A stretch of 64,000 nt of DNA from Plebeiibacterium marinum (GTDB lineage Bacteria > Bacteroidota > Bacteroidia > Bacteroidales > Marinilabiliaceae): positions 1-64,000 of the forward strand of contig NZ_JAPDPI010000009.1 in NCBI RefSeq assembly GCF_026013615.1, read 5' to 3'. Position numbers and translations under genes: made by a program. This document shows positions 36,958-48,056 of the stretch, piece by piece. The notes under the pieces are model-generated. The model was not told the DNA's origin and did not search any database. It saw only the letters and a program-made list of their open reading frames with translations. How positions within the stretch are numbered: the first letter of the stretch is position 1; every line of letters starts with the position of its first letter.

Positions 36958-38016
36958 TTATCCTGCAATTTCTTTTGCAATCCAATCACCAACTTCAGAT
37001 GTTTTGTATGCTTTCTCCTTACTGATATCTTCAGTAACAACACCAGCCTCAAGCGATTTATTAACAGCTTCGCGGATGGCTTTTGCCTCTTCCAATAGAT
37101 CAAGCGATTCTAACAACATTGCTGCAGAAAGTATGGTTGCTACAGGATTAGCAATATCTTTACCAGCTGCTTGAGGGTAAGATCCATGGATTGGCTCAAA
37201 CACAGAGGTATGAACACCTACTGATGCCGATGGCAATAATCCTAATGAACCTGTAATTACAGACGCTTCATCACTGATAATATCACCAAACATATTCTCA
37301 GTTACCATCACATCAAATTTCTTTGGCCACTGAATCAATTGCATTGCTGCATTATCAACAAACATATAATCTACTTCAATATCTTTATATTCGGGCTCCA
37401 TTGCCTGGGCGATTTCTCTCCACAAACGAGAAGTAGCCAATACATTGGCTTTGTCAACCACAGTTAAACGCTTATCCCTCTTTTCAGCATACGAGAATGC
37501 AAGTTTCAGGATACGCTCAATTTCTTCTTTAGTATAAACACAGTTGTCAAATGCCTTGGTTAAATCCTCAGAACGACCTTTGTCACCAAAGTAAATACCC
37601 CCGGTAAGCTCGCGAACAACAACTAAATCTGCTCCTTCAACAATATCCAAACGCAAAGGACTTTTTTCCAATAAAGAAGGAAATGTAGTTACAGGACGGA
37701 TGTTTGCATATAAACCTAATTTTTTTCTCATGGCTAACAATCCCTGTTCCGGACGAACCTTTGCCTTAGGATCATTATCAAACTTAGGATCTCCAATAGC
37801 TCCAAAAAGAACCGCATCAGATTTCATACAGATCTCATGTGTTTCTTCAGGATAAGGATCCCCAACCTGATCAATTGCAGTTGCTCCAACTAACGCCGGA
37901 GTATACACAACCTCATGATTAAACTTTGCCGCAACAGCATCAATAGCTTTTTGTGCTTGTGCAACAATCTCGGGACCAATTCCGTCACCTGCTAATACAC
38001 CAATATTCAATTTCAT
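36958..38016 (-). CDS. leuB: 3-isopropylmalate dehydrogenase
   Basis: A 352-residue enzyme oxidising 3-isopropylmalate to the 2-oxo acid that gives 2-ketoisocaproate in leucine synthesis; it may also take beta-methylmalate from the citramalate route. It shows the N-terminal [16 protein letters not shown], the substrate loop [21 protein letters not shown], the YFG motif in GGIYFGDKG, the metal-binding DNAAMQLI region and [18 protein letters not shown]. Length is normal. It is the last gene of the operon, followed by the terminator at 36899-36933. Confidence 0.95.
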   Translation of the reverse strand: MKLNIGVLAGDGIGPEIVAQAQKAIDAVAAKFNHEVVYTPALVGATAIDQVGDPYPEETHEICMKSDAVLFGAIGDPKFDNDPKAKVRPEQGLLAMRKKLGLYANIRPVTTFPSLLEKSPLRLDIVEGADLVVVRELTGGIYFGDKGRSEDLTKAFDNCVYTKEEIERILKLAFSYAEKRDKRLTVVDKANVLATSRLWREIAQAMEPEYKDIEVDYMFVDNAAMQLIQWPKKFDVMVTENMFGDIISDEASVITGSLGLLPSASVGVHTSVFEPIHGSYPQAAGKDIANPVATILSAAMLLESLDLLEEAKAIREAVNKSLEAGVVTEDISKEKAYKTSEVGDWIAKEIAG

Positions 38017-38030
38017 GTCTTAATAATTAT

Positions 38031-38058
38031 TATCAAGATTCCAGTATCAAGATTCCAG
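38031..38058. repeat. 14-bp tandem direct repeat between leuB and cimA
   Basis: TATCAAGATTCCAG occurs twice head to tail (38031-38044 and 38045-38058) in the 157-bp space between the two genes. A similar word (CAAGTATCAAGAACC) recurs in the leuC-leuA gap. Possibly a degenerate intergenic repeat family; no function is evident. Confidence 0.6.
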
Positions 38059-38173
38059 ATGAATTACACCTATCTCAACACTTCATCAATTATTATTCTT
38101 ACTATCTATTTAATAGCGCAATATCAAACATCAGATCTGATCATCTTTGTAATTGATACGCACTACTTATATT

Positions 38174-39730
38174 TTACTTTTCCAATTTTTCTTTCCAGTC
38201 AGCCTGACGGGTTAAACTGCCTTCTTCAATAACATTAAGCACTTTAACCGTAGCCTCGATGGCAGCTTCAGTCTGATCGGCTGATAAACCTCTGGACTTA
38301 ATCTCAACACCTTTATAATCCCATGTAATCATTGTTTCAACCAGTGCATCTGTTTTACCCCCGGGAGGGATGCTAACCCAGTAATCCACAAGAATCGGAT
38401 GAACCTTATCAAGTTTTTTATAAATACGCCATAATGCCCTCATAAAAGCATCGTATTGCCCGTCACCAACAGCTGTTTCATCATATCTTTTACCATTAAT
38501 CTCCATACTAATAGAAGCTAACGGGCGCAAATCATGCGCTAAAGATAAGTTATAATTTCTAATTTTAATAGCATCCTTAACCGATGAGCTTTTTAATACA
38601 TCGGCAATGATAAAGGGCAAATCCTCAATGGTAACAATCTTCTTTTTATCCCCTAATTCTATAACCTTTTGGGTCACTTTTTTCATATGCTCAGGACTAA
38701 GCTCAATACCTAATTCTTCAAGGTTCTTTTTAATATTAGCCTTCCCTGAAGTTTTCCCCAAAGCATAACGCCTGTTCCTGCCAAATCTTTCTGGCATCAG
38801 GTTATTAAAATACAAATTGTCCTTACTATCGCCATCAGCATGAACCCCACTACATTGAGTAAATACATTGTACCCTGTGATTGGTTGGTTCTCAGGAATC
38901 CTTAGTCCCGAAAATTGTTCAACAACCTTACTGATAGTAGTAATTTTTGATTCGTCAAGACTATTTTGAAGATTCAGATGATCATTAAGAATACCGATCA
39001 CACTGGCCAATGGTGCATTTCCAGCTCTTTCTCCCAGTCCGTTTACTGTGGTATGGATACCTGAAATACCCGTTTTTAATGCAGAAAACACATTGGCAAC
39101 AGCCATATCATAATCATTATGGGCATGAAAATCAAAATGTGTATCCGGGAAACGATCCACCATATCGGAACAAAAGGCAAACGACTGATCGGGATTTAAA
39201 ACACCTAAAGTATCCGGCAGCATGATACGCTTTACGTTCATCTTTTTAAGTTCTCCAACAACATAAAAAACGTATTCCGGTGAAGTTAACATACCATTGC
39301 TCCAGTCTTCGAGGTATACATTTACTGTAATCCCCATATCCTCAGCAATACTAACCACCTTCGCCACATCTTCCATATGTTGTTCAGGAGTTTTCCTTAA
39401 TTGTCCCTGAACATGCTTTTTTGACCCCTTTGTAAGCAGGTTAATTACCTTGCCACCAGCATCCTTTATCCAGTTCAAGGAAATATCACCGTCTACAAAT
39501 CCCAACACTTCAATCTTTTCCAGACAGTTGTTCTTCCTGGCCCATTCTGTAATTCCTTTTACAGCAGCAAATTCTCCTTCTGAAACGCGGGCTGAAGCCA
39601 CCTCAATCCGGTCTACCTTAATTTCTTCCAGTAACAACCTGGCCATAGCCAGCTTTTCTCCTTCATTAAACGAAACTCCTGTGGTTTGCTCACCATCACG
39701 GAGTGTGGTATCCATTACTTCTATTTTCAT
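38174..39730 (-). CDS. cimA: (R)-citramalate synthase or second isopropylmalate synthase
   Basis: A 518-residue DRE-TIM enzyme. The catalytic barrel has [12 protein letters not shown] at 8-19 (divalent metal and base), EVASARVSEGE and the metal ligands HAHNDYDMA. A helical linker follows, then the C-terminal allosteric dimer domain (~390-510). It is well diverged from the 498-residue LeuA of the same operon, and the HxHND-type metal site is intact. Bacteroidota leu operons often carry such a second synthase. Citramalate synthase, making 2-ketobutyrate from pyruvate for isoleucine, is likely because no threonine-deaminase gene lies in this operon, but substrate choice is inference. Confidence 0.7.
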   Translation of the reverse strand: MKIEVMDTTLRDGEQTTGVSFNEGEKLAMARLLLEEIKVDRIEVASARVSEGEFAAVKGITEWARKNNCLEKIEVLGFVDGDISLNWIKDAGGKVINLLTKGSKKHVQGQLRKTPEQHMEDVAKVVSIAEDMGITVNVYLEDWSNGMLTSPEYVFYVVGELKKMNVKRIMLPDTLGVLNPDQSFAFCSDMVDRFPDTHFDFHAHNDYDMAVANVFSALKTGISGIHTTVNGLGERAGNAPLASVIGILNDHLNLQNSLDESKITTISKVVEQFSGLRIPENQPITGYNVFTQCSGVHADGDSKDNLYFNNLMPERFGRNRRYALGKTSGKANIKKNLEELGIELSPEHMKKVTQKVIELGDKKKIVTIEDLPFIIADVLKSSSVKDAIKIRNYNLSLAHDLRPLASISMEINGKRYDETAVGDGQYDAFMRALWRIYKKLDKVHPILVDYWVSIPPGGKTDALVETMITWDYKGVEIKSRGLSADQTEAAIEATVKVLNVIEEGSLTRQADWKEKLEK

Positions 39731-40045
39731 CTTATTATAATCTTTACCTAAAAGGTATTGGATGAAACTCCCTTAGAGTACCTCTCCTGTATGGAAAACA
39801 TTTGACCTCGTCGATCTTACGATTCCCATGGGGCGTTTCATGTTTTTAAAAGTATGAACACACAGACGCTAAAACACGTAACTAGCTGTGACATGTCGCA
39901 ACTGTGCAAAAAAGTTGACAAGTAATTAAACTTCAGGACTGTCCTTCATCTGTGTCATTTAAAAAAGAGAGGACCCCACCTTAAATAATATCAGAAAGCA
40001 AAAGCGGCACAAATCACACTGTATGATTTGTGCCGTATCAGAAAA
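39731..40045 (-). promoter_or_regulatory. leuD-cimA intergenic region, possible structured leader
   Basis: 315 bp without a gene, unusually long inside this operon. Beside the leuD stop is a terminator-like hairpin (40005-40035). Nearer cimA, ATGAAACtCCC (39762-39772) is complementary with one mismatch to GGGcGTTTCAT (39831-39841), enclosing ~58 nt. The cimA mRNA leader could therefore fold into a closed multi-stem element. No consensus promoter was identified and no known riboswitch was recognised. Confidence 0.45.
40005..40035 (-). terminator. Hairpin after leuD
   Basis: CGGCACAAATCA (40005-40016) and TGATTTGTGCCG (40024-40035) form a perfect 12-bp stem with a 7-nt loop. On the minus strand it is followed by CTTTTGCTTTCTG, a moderately T-rich tail. 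It lies 10 bp after the leuD stop and may terminate or attenuate before cimA and leuB. Confidence 0.65.
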
Positions 40046-40630
40046 TTATGCTCTTCCGTTTTCGTAAGTTTCTATCTCATCTTTTACACTGATAAGATAA
40101 TCTATATCATCAAAACCATTAAGCAGACAGTTCTTTTTGTAACTGTTGATTTCAAATGATTCTGTTTTACCATTGGCAGTATTAGTAATTGTTTGTTCCT
40201 CAAGGTTAACAACTACTTTATTGTCTGCACCTGCAGCAAAAAGATCAGCTAAAAATCCTTCTGAAATTACTACTGGCAAAACTCCATTGTTTAAGGAGTT
40301 ATTTTTAAAAATATCAGCAAAAAAGCTTGATACAACCACTTTAAATCCAAATCCATGTACAGCCCATGCAGCATGCTCACGACTTGAACCAGATCCAAAG
40401 TTTTTACCGGCTACTAAAACTGAACCTGTATACTCAGGTTTATTCAATACAAAATCTGCTTTGGGTGTACCATCACTGTTGTATCTCCAATCGGCAAATA
40501 AATTATCCCCGAAACCCTCCTTTGTAGTAGCTTTCAGGAATCGAGCCGGAATAATCTGATCGGTATCCACATTTTCAATTGGTAGTGGATAATAGGTTGA
40601 CTCTAATGTTACAAATTTATCTATTGGCAT
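40046..40630 (-). CDS. leuD: 3-isopropylmalate dehydratase small subunit
   Basis: A 194-residue swivel-domain subunit that pairs with LeuC to isomerise 2- to 3-isopropylmalate (and possibly citramalate). Landmarks are NVDTDQIIPARFLK at ~19-32, GKNFGSGSSREHAAWA at ~75-90 and SSFFADIFKNNSLNNGVLP. Length is normal. It lies 20 bp downstream of leuC. Confidence 0.95.
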   Translation of the reverse strand: MPIDKFVTLESTYYPLPIENVDTDQIIPARFLKATTKEGFGDNLFADWRYNSDGTPKADFVLNKPEYTGSVLVAGKNFGSGSSREHAAWAVHGFGFKVVVSSFFADIFKNNSLNNGVLPVVISEGFLADLFAAGADNKVVVNLEEQTITNTANGKTESFEINSYKKNCLLNGFDDIDYLISVKDEIETYENGRA

Positions 40631-40650
40631 TTTCTTGTCTTTTTAAGGAA

Positions 40651-42048
40651 TTATAAAGTTCTTGGATCAGTAATTACCCCTGTAACAGCACAAGCTGCAG
40701 CTGTTAACGGACTTGCAAGTAATGTTCTGGCCCCTGGCCCCTGACGTCCTTCAAAGTTACGGTTACTGGTAGAAACCGAATATTTACCAGCAGGAACTTT
40801 GTCATCATTCATTGCCAAACAGGCCGAACAACCTGGCTGGCGCAGTTCAAAACCAGCTTCTTCAAGAATATCCTTCAACCCTTCTGCGATAGCCTGGTCT
40901 TCAACCTGGTGCGATCCGGGAACAATCCATGCAGTAACACCTTCAGCCTTTTTCTTACCTTTTACAGCATTAGCAAAAGCCCTGATATCTTCAATACGGC
41001 CATTTGTACAACTACCAACAAAAACCCAATCAATTTTCTTTCCGATCATGGCTTCGCCTGGAGCATACCCCATATATTCCAATGACTTTAAGTAAGTTGT
41101 TTGAGATGATTCTTCAACGGTTTCTAAAGCCGGAATATTTTGAGTAATACCAATTCCCATACCTGGGTTAGTACCATAAGTTATCATTGGTTCAATATCT
41201 GCCGCAGCAAAATTATATTCCTTATCAAATACCGCATCCGCATCAGTATAAAGCTCTTTCCATTTGGCAACAGCCGTATCCCAATCAGCTCCTTGTGGAG
41301 CATACTCACGACCTTTAACGTATTCAATAGTTTTTTCATCAGGAGCAATAAGTCCACCTCGAGCGCCCATTTCAATACTCATGTTACAAACAGTCATACG
41401 GCCTTCCATGCTTAAATTGCGGATTGCCGAACCTGCAAACTCAACAAAATAACCAGTACCACCTCCTGTTGTTAATTTCGAAATAACATACAATACAAGG
41501 TCTTTGGCAGTTACACCTTCCTCAAGTTCTCCCTCGATATTAATCTTCATGGTTTTGGGACGAGGCTGCATGATACATTGTGTTGAAAGAACCATTTCAA
41601 CTTCTGAAGTACCAATACCAAATGCGATACTTCCAAACGCCCCGTGTGTAGAAGTGTGGCTATCACCACAAACAATTGTCATACCCGGTTGAGTAATACC
41701 ATTTTCGGGACCTACCACGTGAACCACTCCATTTTTAGGATGACCCAAACCAAATAAGGTTACATTATTTTCCTCGCAGTTTTTTGTTAAAGTATCCACT
41801 TGAAAACGAGACACTTCATCTGCAATAGGAAGGTGTTGATTAATAGTAGGAATGTTGTGATCAGGAGTCGCAAACGTATTTTGTGGTCTGAATACCTTAA
41901 TTCCACGATCCTTTAATCCAGCAAAAGCCTGTGGACTGGTCACCTCATGAACTAAGTGACGGTCGATATACAATACAGAAGGCCCATCCTCGATGGTCTT
42001 CACTTCGTGCATATCCCAAATTTTGTCGAAAAGCGTTTTCCCTGCCAA
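40651..42048 (-). CDS. leuC: 3-isopropylmalate dehydratase large subunit
   Basis: A 465-residue aconitase-family subunit carrying the [4Fe-4S] cluster. Visible cluster ligands are VGSCTNGR and [30 protein letters not shown] and the [20 protein letters not shown] end are typical. The partner LeuD gene follows directly. Length and motifs are standard. Confidence 0.96.
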   Translation of the reverse strand: MAGKTLFDKIWDMHEVKTIEDGPSVLYIDRHLVHEVTSPQAFAGLKDRGIKVFRPQNTFATPDHNIPTINQHLPIADEVSRFQVDTLTKNCEENNVTLFGLGHPKNGVVHVVGPENGITQPGMTIVCGDSHTSTHGAFGSIAFGIGTSEVEMVLSTQCIMQPRPKTMKINIEGELEEGVTAKDLVLYVISKLTTGGGTGYFVEFAGSAIRNLSMEGRMTVCNMSIEMGARGGLIAPDEKTIEYVKGREYAPQGADWDTAVAKWKELYTDADAVFDKEYNFAAADIEPMITYGTNPGMGIGITQNIPALETVEESSQTTYLKSLEYMGYAPGEAMIGKKIDWVFVGSCTNGRIEDIRAFANAVKGKKKAEGVTAWIVPGSHQVEDQAIAEGLKDILEEAGFELRQPGCSACLAMNDDKVPAGKYSVSTSNRNFEGRQGPGARTLLASPLTAAACAVTGVITDPRTL

Positions 42049-42092
42049 TTTTCTAGTATTTATAAGTTATTAATTATTTTAAGACACAAAAT

Positions 42093-42148
42093 TCAAGTAT
42101 CAAGAACCGGATTGATTAATATCCTAAAACTCGTTTCCTGATACTTGA
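42093..42148. repeat. Inverted repeat in the leuA-leuC gap
   Basis: TCAAGTATCA (42093-42102) is perfectly complementary to TGATACTTGA (42139-42148), separated by 36 bp. No T-tract adjoins it, so it is unlikely to be an intrinsic terminator; it could be an mRNA processing or stabilising hairpin inside the operon. Confidence 0.5.
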
Positions 42149-42158
42149 CAGTAAGTAT

Positions 42159-43655
42159 TTATAAAATCTTTGATACCGCATCAAGATAAGCCCAAACAGA
42201 TGCGGTAAGAATATCTACATTTGCTCCAAAGCCATGAACCGTTCTTCCATCTCTCGAAACCTGAACATGAACCTTACCTATTTCATCAGAGCCTCTGGTT
42301 ACAGCCTGCACCAAATATTCCTCAAGAACAACATCTTTTAGGTCCAACATTTTTTTGATGGCTGTAAAAGCGGCATCAACCGGGCCATCACCGATGGCAT
42401 TTTTTGTCATCACCTTTCCATTATAGTTAAGCGTAACAGTGGCCGAAGGAATACATGATTTTCCACAGATAACCTGAAATTTATCCAATTTCAAAACTCT
42501 TTCCTCTTTTTTCTCATGGCCAACTAATACCTCAAGGTCTTCATCGCTGATATCTTTTTTGGAATCAGCCAAAACAAGAAAGTTTTTGTATACCTGATCT
42601 ATTTTATCCTGCTCAAGCTTATAACCCAACACCTCTAACCTATGCTTTAATGCAGCACGGCCACTACGAGCAGTAAGTACGATACTTGACTCTTTAACAC
42701 CAACATCAGCCGGGTCAATAATCTCGTATGTTTCGCGGTTTTTCAAAACACCATCCTGATGTATACCTGATGAGTGAGCAAAAGCATTACGTCCTACGAT
42801 TGATTTGTTGGCCTGAACCGGCATACGCATCAAAGTAGAAACCAACTTACTGGTCTTGATAATTTGCTTGGCATCAATATCTGTTCTGAAGTCAAGGTCT
42901 TTATGCGCCTTAATAGCCATTACCACTTCTTCCAAAGCAGTATTGCCTGCACGCTCACCCAAACCATTTAGGGTAACCTCAACCTGACGCGCTCCATTAA
43001 TTACACCAGATAAGGTATTAGCTGTTGCCATACCCAAATCATTATGACAGTGTGTTGAGATGATTGCTTTATCAATATTTGGAACATTATTAACCAAATA
43101 GGCAATTTTTTCACCATACTCAGATGGCAAACAGTATCCGGTAGTATCCGGGATATTAACCACAGTAGCACCAGCTGCAATAACAGCTTCAATCACCCTT
43201 GCCAAATATTCGTTATCACTTCTACCAGCATCCTCAGCATAAAATTCAACATCGTCAACAAACTGACGTGCATATTTTACTGCAGCAACCCCTCGCTCGA
43301 TAATCTCATCCGGATTAGAGTTTAACTTTTGGTAAATATGATAAGGAGAAGTACCAATACCTGTATGGATACGACCTCTTTTTGCATATTTAAGCGCATC
43401 GGCAGCAACCTCTATATCCTTTTTTACTGCACGGGTTAAAGCACATATAGTAGGATTTGATACTGCCTTGGAAATTTCCACCACCGAATTAAAATCCCCC
43501 GGACTTGAAATAGGGAACCCGGCCTCTATGATATCAACACCAAGTTTCTCGAGTTGCTTTGCCACTTCTATTTTTTCGATAGTGTTCAACTGGCAACCTG
43601 GGACTTGCTCTCCATCCCTCAAGGTGGTGTCAAAAATATAAACTTTATTATCCAT
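42159..43655 (-). CDS. leuA: 2-isopropylmalate synthase
   Basis: A 498-residue enzyme condensing acetyl-CoA with 2-ketoisovalerate, the committed step to leucine. The N-terminal barrel has [33 protein letters not shown] and metal ligands [18 protein letters not shown] and [11 protein letters not shown] are typical of true LeuA. The C-terminal allosteric domain (~390-495) ends [29 protein letters not shown], the leucine feedback region. It is better matched to canonical LeuA than the 38174-39730 paralogue. Confidence 0.93.
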   Translation of the reverse strand: MDNKVYIFDTTLRDGEQVPGCQLNTIEKIEVAKQLEKLGVDIIEAGFPISSPGDFNSVVEISKAVSNPTICALTRAVKKDIEVAADALKYAKRGRIHTGIGTSPYHIYQKLNSNPDEIIERGVAAVKYARQFVDDVEFYAEDAGRSDNEYLARVIEAVIAAGATVVNIPDTTGYCLPSEYGEKIAYLVNNVPNIDKAIISTHCHNDLGMATANTLSGVINGARQVEVTLNGLGERAGNTALEEVVMAIKAHKDLDFRTDIDAKQIIKTSKLVSTLMRMPVQANKSIVGRNAFAHSSGIHQDGVLKNRETYEIIDPADVGVKESSIVLTARSGRAALKHRLEVLGYKLEQDKIDQVYKNFLVLADSKKDISDEDLEVLVGHEKKEERVLKLDKFQVICGKSCIPSATVTLNYNGKVMTKNAIGDGPVDAAFTAIKKMLDLKDVVLEEYLVQAVTRGSDEIGKVHVQVSRDGRTVHGFGANVDILTASVWAYLDAVSKIL

Positions 43656-43723
43656 AACTAATTAAAATTTCATGGATGAAGCCGGGAAAGACCTCAATCC
43701 TGTTCTTTAATGTATAATTGGTT

Positions 43724-44278
43724 TTAAAACTTTTCTATTCCTTTTATTTTAGTTTCTGTTCTTAATTTCTTAAGATACTTTTCCAATAGTTCAGTTCTTA
43801 ACTTGGTAATGGCAACCCTGCCCGACCGGATAAACTGAAGTACACCGTACTTATCAAGCTTTACAAACAATTCCTGAGTCTCAGCTTTATGACCAGTTTT
43901 TTCAATTACCGTATATTCAGGGGTAACTTCCATAATCCGCGCACCATTTTGCCGTACTATCTGCTCTATTTCATTTCCGTTGAGCAATGCTGCAGTAGGC
44001 ACTTTATATAAAGCAATCTCCTGATGAATAATTTCATCATTGGTAAACACAAATACTTTAAGTACATCCACTTTTTTCTCTAGCTGACCTATAAGTTTAT
44101 CCATTTGTTCGCGTGTTGAATAAACTACGATAGTAAACTTATGGATACCTTCAAGAGCTGATTCAGATGTATTTAAACTTTCAATATTTATACTTCTACG
44201 GGTAAATGCTGTAGTAACCTGATTTAACAAGCCTACATGGTTCTCTGAAAATATGGTTATCGTGAATTCTTGCTGCAT
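43724..44278 (-). CDS. ilvN: Acetolactate synthase regulatory subunit
   Basis: A 184-residue ACT-domain subunit. The N-terminal ACT (FTITIFSENHVGLLNQVTTAF, then RRSINIESLNT) binds the feedback amino acid; the second half is the ALS_ss C-terminal domain (ARIMEVTPEYTVIEKTG, then LFVKLDKYGVLQFIRSGRVA). It lies 27 bp downstream of ilvB. Feedback inhibition by valine is family knowledge. Confidence 0.94.
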   Translation of the reverse strand: MQQEFTITIFSENHVGLLNQVTTAFTRRSINIESLNTSESALEGIHKFTIVVYSTREQMDKLIGQLEKKVDVLKVFVFTNDEIIHQEIALYKVPTAALLNGNEIEQIVRQNGARIMEVTPEYTVIEKTGHKAETQELFVKLDKYGVLQFIRSGRVAITKLRTELLEKYLKKLRTETKIKGIEKF

Positions 44279-44305
44279 GGTTTCAAATTTAATAATTGAA
44301 CAAAA

Positions 44306-46015
44306 CTATTCTAAACGGATATCTGAAACAGAACATCCTGAAGGAACCATTGGAAAAACATTCCCTTCCTTCTCTACCCTAACCTCAAGCAGATATGCGC
44401 CTTCACTTTTTGCCATCTTTTCAATCGCCTGATCCAGGTTATCTCTTGATGTTACCAATGAACACTCAATACCATAACCTTTTGCAATAGTTTGGAAATC
44501 AGGATTTGTAAGTTCTGTAGAAGCATAGCGTTTATCAAAAAACAGCTCCTGCCATTGACGAACCATTCCCAAATAATTATTATTTAAAAGAATGATTTTT
44601 ACTGCAGACTTTGTTTGAAGGATGGTTCCCAGTTCCTGAATTGTCATCTGGAAGCCTCCATCACCAATGAATACACAAACATCGCGTTCCGGCATTCCCA
44701 TCTTAGCACCCAATGCAGCTGGAAGTCCAAATCCCATAGTTCCAAGTCCTCCAGAGGTTACAATACTTCTGGATTGTTTAAATCTGAAATATCTTGAAGC
44801 CATCATTTGATGCTGTCCCACATCGGTAACCAATACCGCATCATCATTAAATGCTGATGAAACCTTATGGATCACCTCCCCCATTGTAATGCCTTTTTTT
44901 GTTGGAAATACTTCAGGAGAAATAACCTTTTCTTCTTCAATCCTGTCACAGTCTTTAAACTCTGCTAACCACTCAGGGTACGACTTTTCATTCACCTCAT
45001 CAGTTAATAAAGGCAGTGTATGTTTTACACTACCTAATATAGCAACATCAGCAGGAATAATTTTGTTTACCTCAGCCGGATCTATTTCTAAGTGGATTAC
45101 TTTTGCTTGTTTGGCATATCTCGATACATCACCCGTAACCCTGTCATCAAACCTCATTCCAATGGCAATTAACACATCACATTCATTGGTTTTGATATTA
45201 GGTCCATAATTACCATGCATCCCTAGCATACCAACATTAAGTTCATAATCGGTTGGCATTGCTGACAGCCCCATCAGGGTCCAGGCCGCTGGAATACCTG
45301 ATTTATCCAAAAATGCTTTCAATTCAGCCTCTGCATCCCCTAAAATAACACCTTGACCAACCAAAGCCAAAGGCTTTTGTGCAGCATTTATAATTTCTGC
45401 GGCATCTATAACATCAGCCTGATCAGTTAAAGGCACAGGTGTATAGCTACGGATATGATTAATTTTATTGTACTCAAACTCAACTTCACCAAACTGGGCA
45501 TCTTTGGCTATATCAATTACAACCGGCCCGGGACGCCCCGTTGATGCTATATAAAAAGCTTTAGCAATGGCCTCAGGAATTTCCTCAGCTGTTTTTACAA
45601 GATAATTCCATTTTGTGATGGGTTGAGTAATACCAACCACATCAATTTCCTGAAATGCATCTGTTCCTAACAGAGGTGATGCCACCTGACCTGTAATAAC
45701 AACCATTGGGGTTGAATCGATCATAGCATCCGCAATACCCGTTACAGTATTTGTGGCACCAGGCCCTGATGTTGCAAAGCAGACACCCACTTTACCCGTT
45801 ACTCTGGCATATCCTTGTGCAGCATGAACAGCTCCCTGTTCATGGCGGGTGAGTACGTGGTGCAGTTTATCCTGGTAATCGTAAAGAGCATCATACACAG
45901 GCATGATAGCACCCCCAGGATAACCAAAAATTAAGTCCACTCCCTCACATAGTAACGATTGAAGCAACGCTTCTGAACCGGAAATTCTTGGTTTTCCATT
46001 TTTGTTCTTTTCCAT
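44306..46015 (-). CDS. ilvB: Acetolactate synthase large subunit
   Basis: A thiamine-diphosphate enzyme making acetolactate or acetohydroxybutyrate. ATG 46015 is preferred (MEKNKNGKPRISGSEALLQSLL), as close homologs start just before SGSEAL; ATG 46057 and 46096 give 14- and 27-residue longer products. The PYR domain has GYPGGAIMPVYDALY and RHEQGAVHAAQGYAR with the catalytic Glu. A central FAD/Rossmann domain follows. The PP domain has GDGGFQMTIQELGTIL and NNNYLGMVRQWQ as ThDP/Mg2+ site. ilvN follows. Confidence 0.95.
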   Translation of the reverse strand: MEKNKNGKPRISGSEALLQSLLCEGVDLIFGYPGGAIMPVYDALYDYQDKLHHVLTRHEQGAVHAAQGYARVTGKVGVCFATSGPGATNTVTGIADAMIDSTPMVVITGQVASPLLGTDAFQEIDVVGITQPITKWNYLVKTAEEIPEAIAKAFYIASTGRPGPVVIDIAKDAQFGEVEFEYNKINHIRSYTPVPLTDQADVIDAAEIINAAQKPLALVGQGVILGDAEAELKAFLDKSGIPAAWTLMGLSAMPTDYELNVGMLGMHGNYGPNIKTNECDVLIAIGMRFDDRVTGDVSRYAKQAKVIHLEIDPAEVNKIIPADVAILGSVKHTLPLLTDEVNEKSYPEWLAEFKDCDRIEEEKVISPEVFPTKKGITMGEVIHKVSSAFNDDAVLVTDVGQHQMMASRYFRFKQSRSIVTSGGLGTMGFGLPAALGAKMGMPERDVCVFIGDGGFQMTIQELGTILQTKSAVKIILLNNNYLGMVRQWQELFFDKRYASTELTNPDFQTIAKGYGIECSLVTSRDNLDQAIEKMAKSEGAYLLEVRVEKEGNVFPMVPSGCSVSDIRLE

Positions 46016-46166
46016 GAGTACTTGGCTTTGTGGTTTATTCTTCAGATTATCAGCCATTAAACAACAGATAAAATACTCACCTGTAATCTGCGCCAATAAT
46101 CTAATTACTATTTTTAATTTAAGTTATAATAATAGTCTAAACATCTATTATCTCTTATTTCAAAAT

Positions 46167-47993
46167 CTATATTAATCTTACTGCTCCTTTATCGGCAGAG
46201 CTAACCAAACTAGCATATGCTTTTAATGCTTTCGACACCTGACGATCTCTGGGTACTGGAGTAAATGCATCAACTCCCCTGGCTTCTTCCTCTTTTCTTC
46301 GTTGCGCTAATTCATCATCCGAAACCAAAACATTAATTGAACGTTCCGGGATATTAATTTCAATTTCATCACCGGTGCGCACCAGTCCAATATTTCCACC
46401 AGCAGCAGCCTCCGGAGAAATGTGCCCGATAGATAATCCTGAGGTTCCTCCTGAAAACCTACCATCAGTGATCAAAGCACATTTTTCACCAAGATGACGG
46501 GATTTAATATATGAAGTCGGGTACAGCATCTCTTGCATTCCCGGACCACCTTTAGGCCCCTCATAGGCAATTACAACAACTTCTCCAGCCTCTACTTCAC
46601 CTGCTAAAATACCCTCACAAGCTGCATCTTGCGATTGGTACACCCTGGCTTTTCCTTTAAATTTAAAAATTGATTCATCTACACCTGCTGTTTTTACAAC
46701 GCACCCATCAAATGCGATATTTCCTTTAAGAACAGCCAACCCTCCATCTTTGTTGTATGCATCTTCAACAGAACGAATACATCCAAGTTTCCTGTCTAAA
46801 TCAAGTTCGGCATATTGTGCATTTTGAGAACCCATAGTCAGGTTTCGGATACCTGCCGGTGCACTTGAATAGATCTCTTTAGCCTCATCTGAAGCACTAT
46901 TACTCATTACATCGTAATTTGCAATAGCCTCCTTCAATGTCAATCCATCTGCACGGGAAACGTCCGTATCAAGTAAATCTGCCCTATCTAATTCTGAAAG
47001 GATTCCAAGGATACCCCCGGCCCTGTTTACATCTTCAATATGATAATGTGAGTTTGGAGCTACCTTAGAAAGCACTGGTGTATACCTGGATATTCTATCA
47101 ATATCGTCCATGGTAAAATTCACTCCAGCTTCATGGGCAACAGCTAAAATATGAAGAACTGTATTTGTAGATCCTCCCATTGCAACATCTAAAGTCATGG
47201 CATTTTTAAATGCGCTGAAGGTAGCAATAGAACGTGGCAACACAGATTCATCACCATCCCTATAATATTTATATGTATTTTCTACTATTTGGTTTGCAGC
47301 TTTTTCAAATAAGGCCTTACGATTTTTGTGTGTGGCAACAATTGTTCCATTCCCAGGCAATGCCAATCCTATCGCTTCGTTCAGGCAGTTCATTGAATTG
47401 GCAGTAAACATACCGGAGCAAGAACCACATGTTGGGCATGCATTTGCTTCCACAGCAGCTACTTCCTCATCAGAAACATTATCATCGGCAGCCATTACCA
47501 TAGCATCAACCAAATCAAGAGCACGGTCTCCAACCTTTCCTGCCTCCATTGGCCCTCCTGAAACAAATATAGTAGGTATATTCAACCTCATCGAAGCCAT
47601 TAACATTCCCGGAGTAATCTTGTCGCAATTACTGATACACACCATGGCATCAGCACGATGCGCATTCACCATATATTCTACACTATCAGCAATAATATCC
47701 CTGGAAGGCAATGAATACAACATACCATCATGCCCCATGGCAATACCATCATCAATAGCTATAGTATTAAACTCTGCGGCAAAGCAACCTTTAGCCTCTA
47801 TCATACGCTTCACTTCCTGACCTATTTCGTGAAGATGAACATGACCTGGAACAAACTGAGTAAATGAGTTAACAATAGCAATCATTGGCTTTCCAAACTG
47901 CTCTTCTTTTACTCCATTGGCTCTCCAAAGGCTTCTGGCTCCGGCCATCCTACGTCCTTCGGTTGTTGTTGCGCTTCTTAATTTATTTTTCAT
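46167..47993 (-). CDS. ilvD: Dihydroxyacid dehydratase
   Basis: A 608-residue Fe-S dehydratase producing 2-keto acids for Val, Ile and Leu. Cluster ligands are visible in [14 protein letters not shown] and [19 protein letters not shown]. The C-terminal part carries [37 protein letters not shown]. Length is standard. It is the first structural gene after the attenuator and starts 30 bp past the attenuator T-run. Confidence 0.96.
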   Translation of the reverse strand: MKNKLRSATTTEGRRMAGARSLWRANGVKEEQFGKPMIAIVNSFTQFVPGHVHLHEIGQEVKRMIEAKGCFAAEFNTIAIDDGIAMGHDGMLYSLPSRDIIADSVEYMVNAHRADAMVCISNCDKITPGMLMASMRLNIPTIFVSGGPMEAGKVGDRALDLVDAMVMAADDNVSDEEVAAVEANACPTCGSCSGMFTANSMNCLNEAIGLALPGNGTIVATHKNRKALFEKAANQIVENTYKYYRDGDESVLPRSIATFSAFKNAMTLDVAMGGSTNTVLHILAVAHEAGVNFTMDDIDRISRYTPVLSKVAPNSHYHIEDVNRAGGILGILSELDRADLLDTDVSRADGLTLKEAIANYDVMSNSASDEAKEIYSSAPAGIRNLTMGSQNAQYAELDLDRKLGCIRSVEDAYNKDGGLAVLKGNIAFDGCVVKTAGVDESIFKFKGKARVYQSQDAACEGILAGEVEAGEVVVIAYEGPKGGPGMQEMLYPTSYIKSRHLGEKCALITDGRFSGGTSGLSIGHISPEAAAGGNIGLVRTGDEIEINIPERSINVLVSDDELAQRRKEEEARGVDAFTPVPRDRQVSKALKAYASLVSSADKGAVRLI

Positions 47994-48022
47994 TTTAAAC
48001 TTAAAATCTTTCAGTTACAGAT

Positions 48023-48056
48023 AAAAAAAAACCTTTCTTCACGATTGTGAGAAAGG
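48023..48056 (-). terminator. ilv attenuator terminator (stem 3:4)
   Basis: On the minus strand CCTTTCT-CAC pairs with GTG-AAGAAAGG (CCTTTCT at the 5' arm, one bulged base, AATC loop) and is followed by nine T (48031-48023). It lies between the leader peptide stop (48100) and ilvD (47993). Its 5' arm can instead pair with the segment over the leader stop codon, which is the antiterminator. Confidence 0.9.

Noticed and set aside
47326-47820. A 164-codon plus-strand frame opposite ilvD
   Set aside because: ilvD motifs on the other strand are unambiguous; the frame is an antisense artefact.
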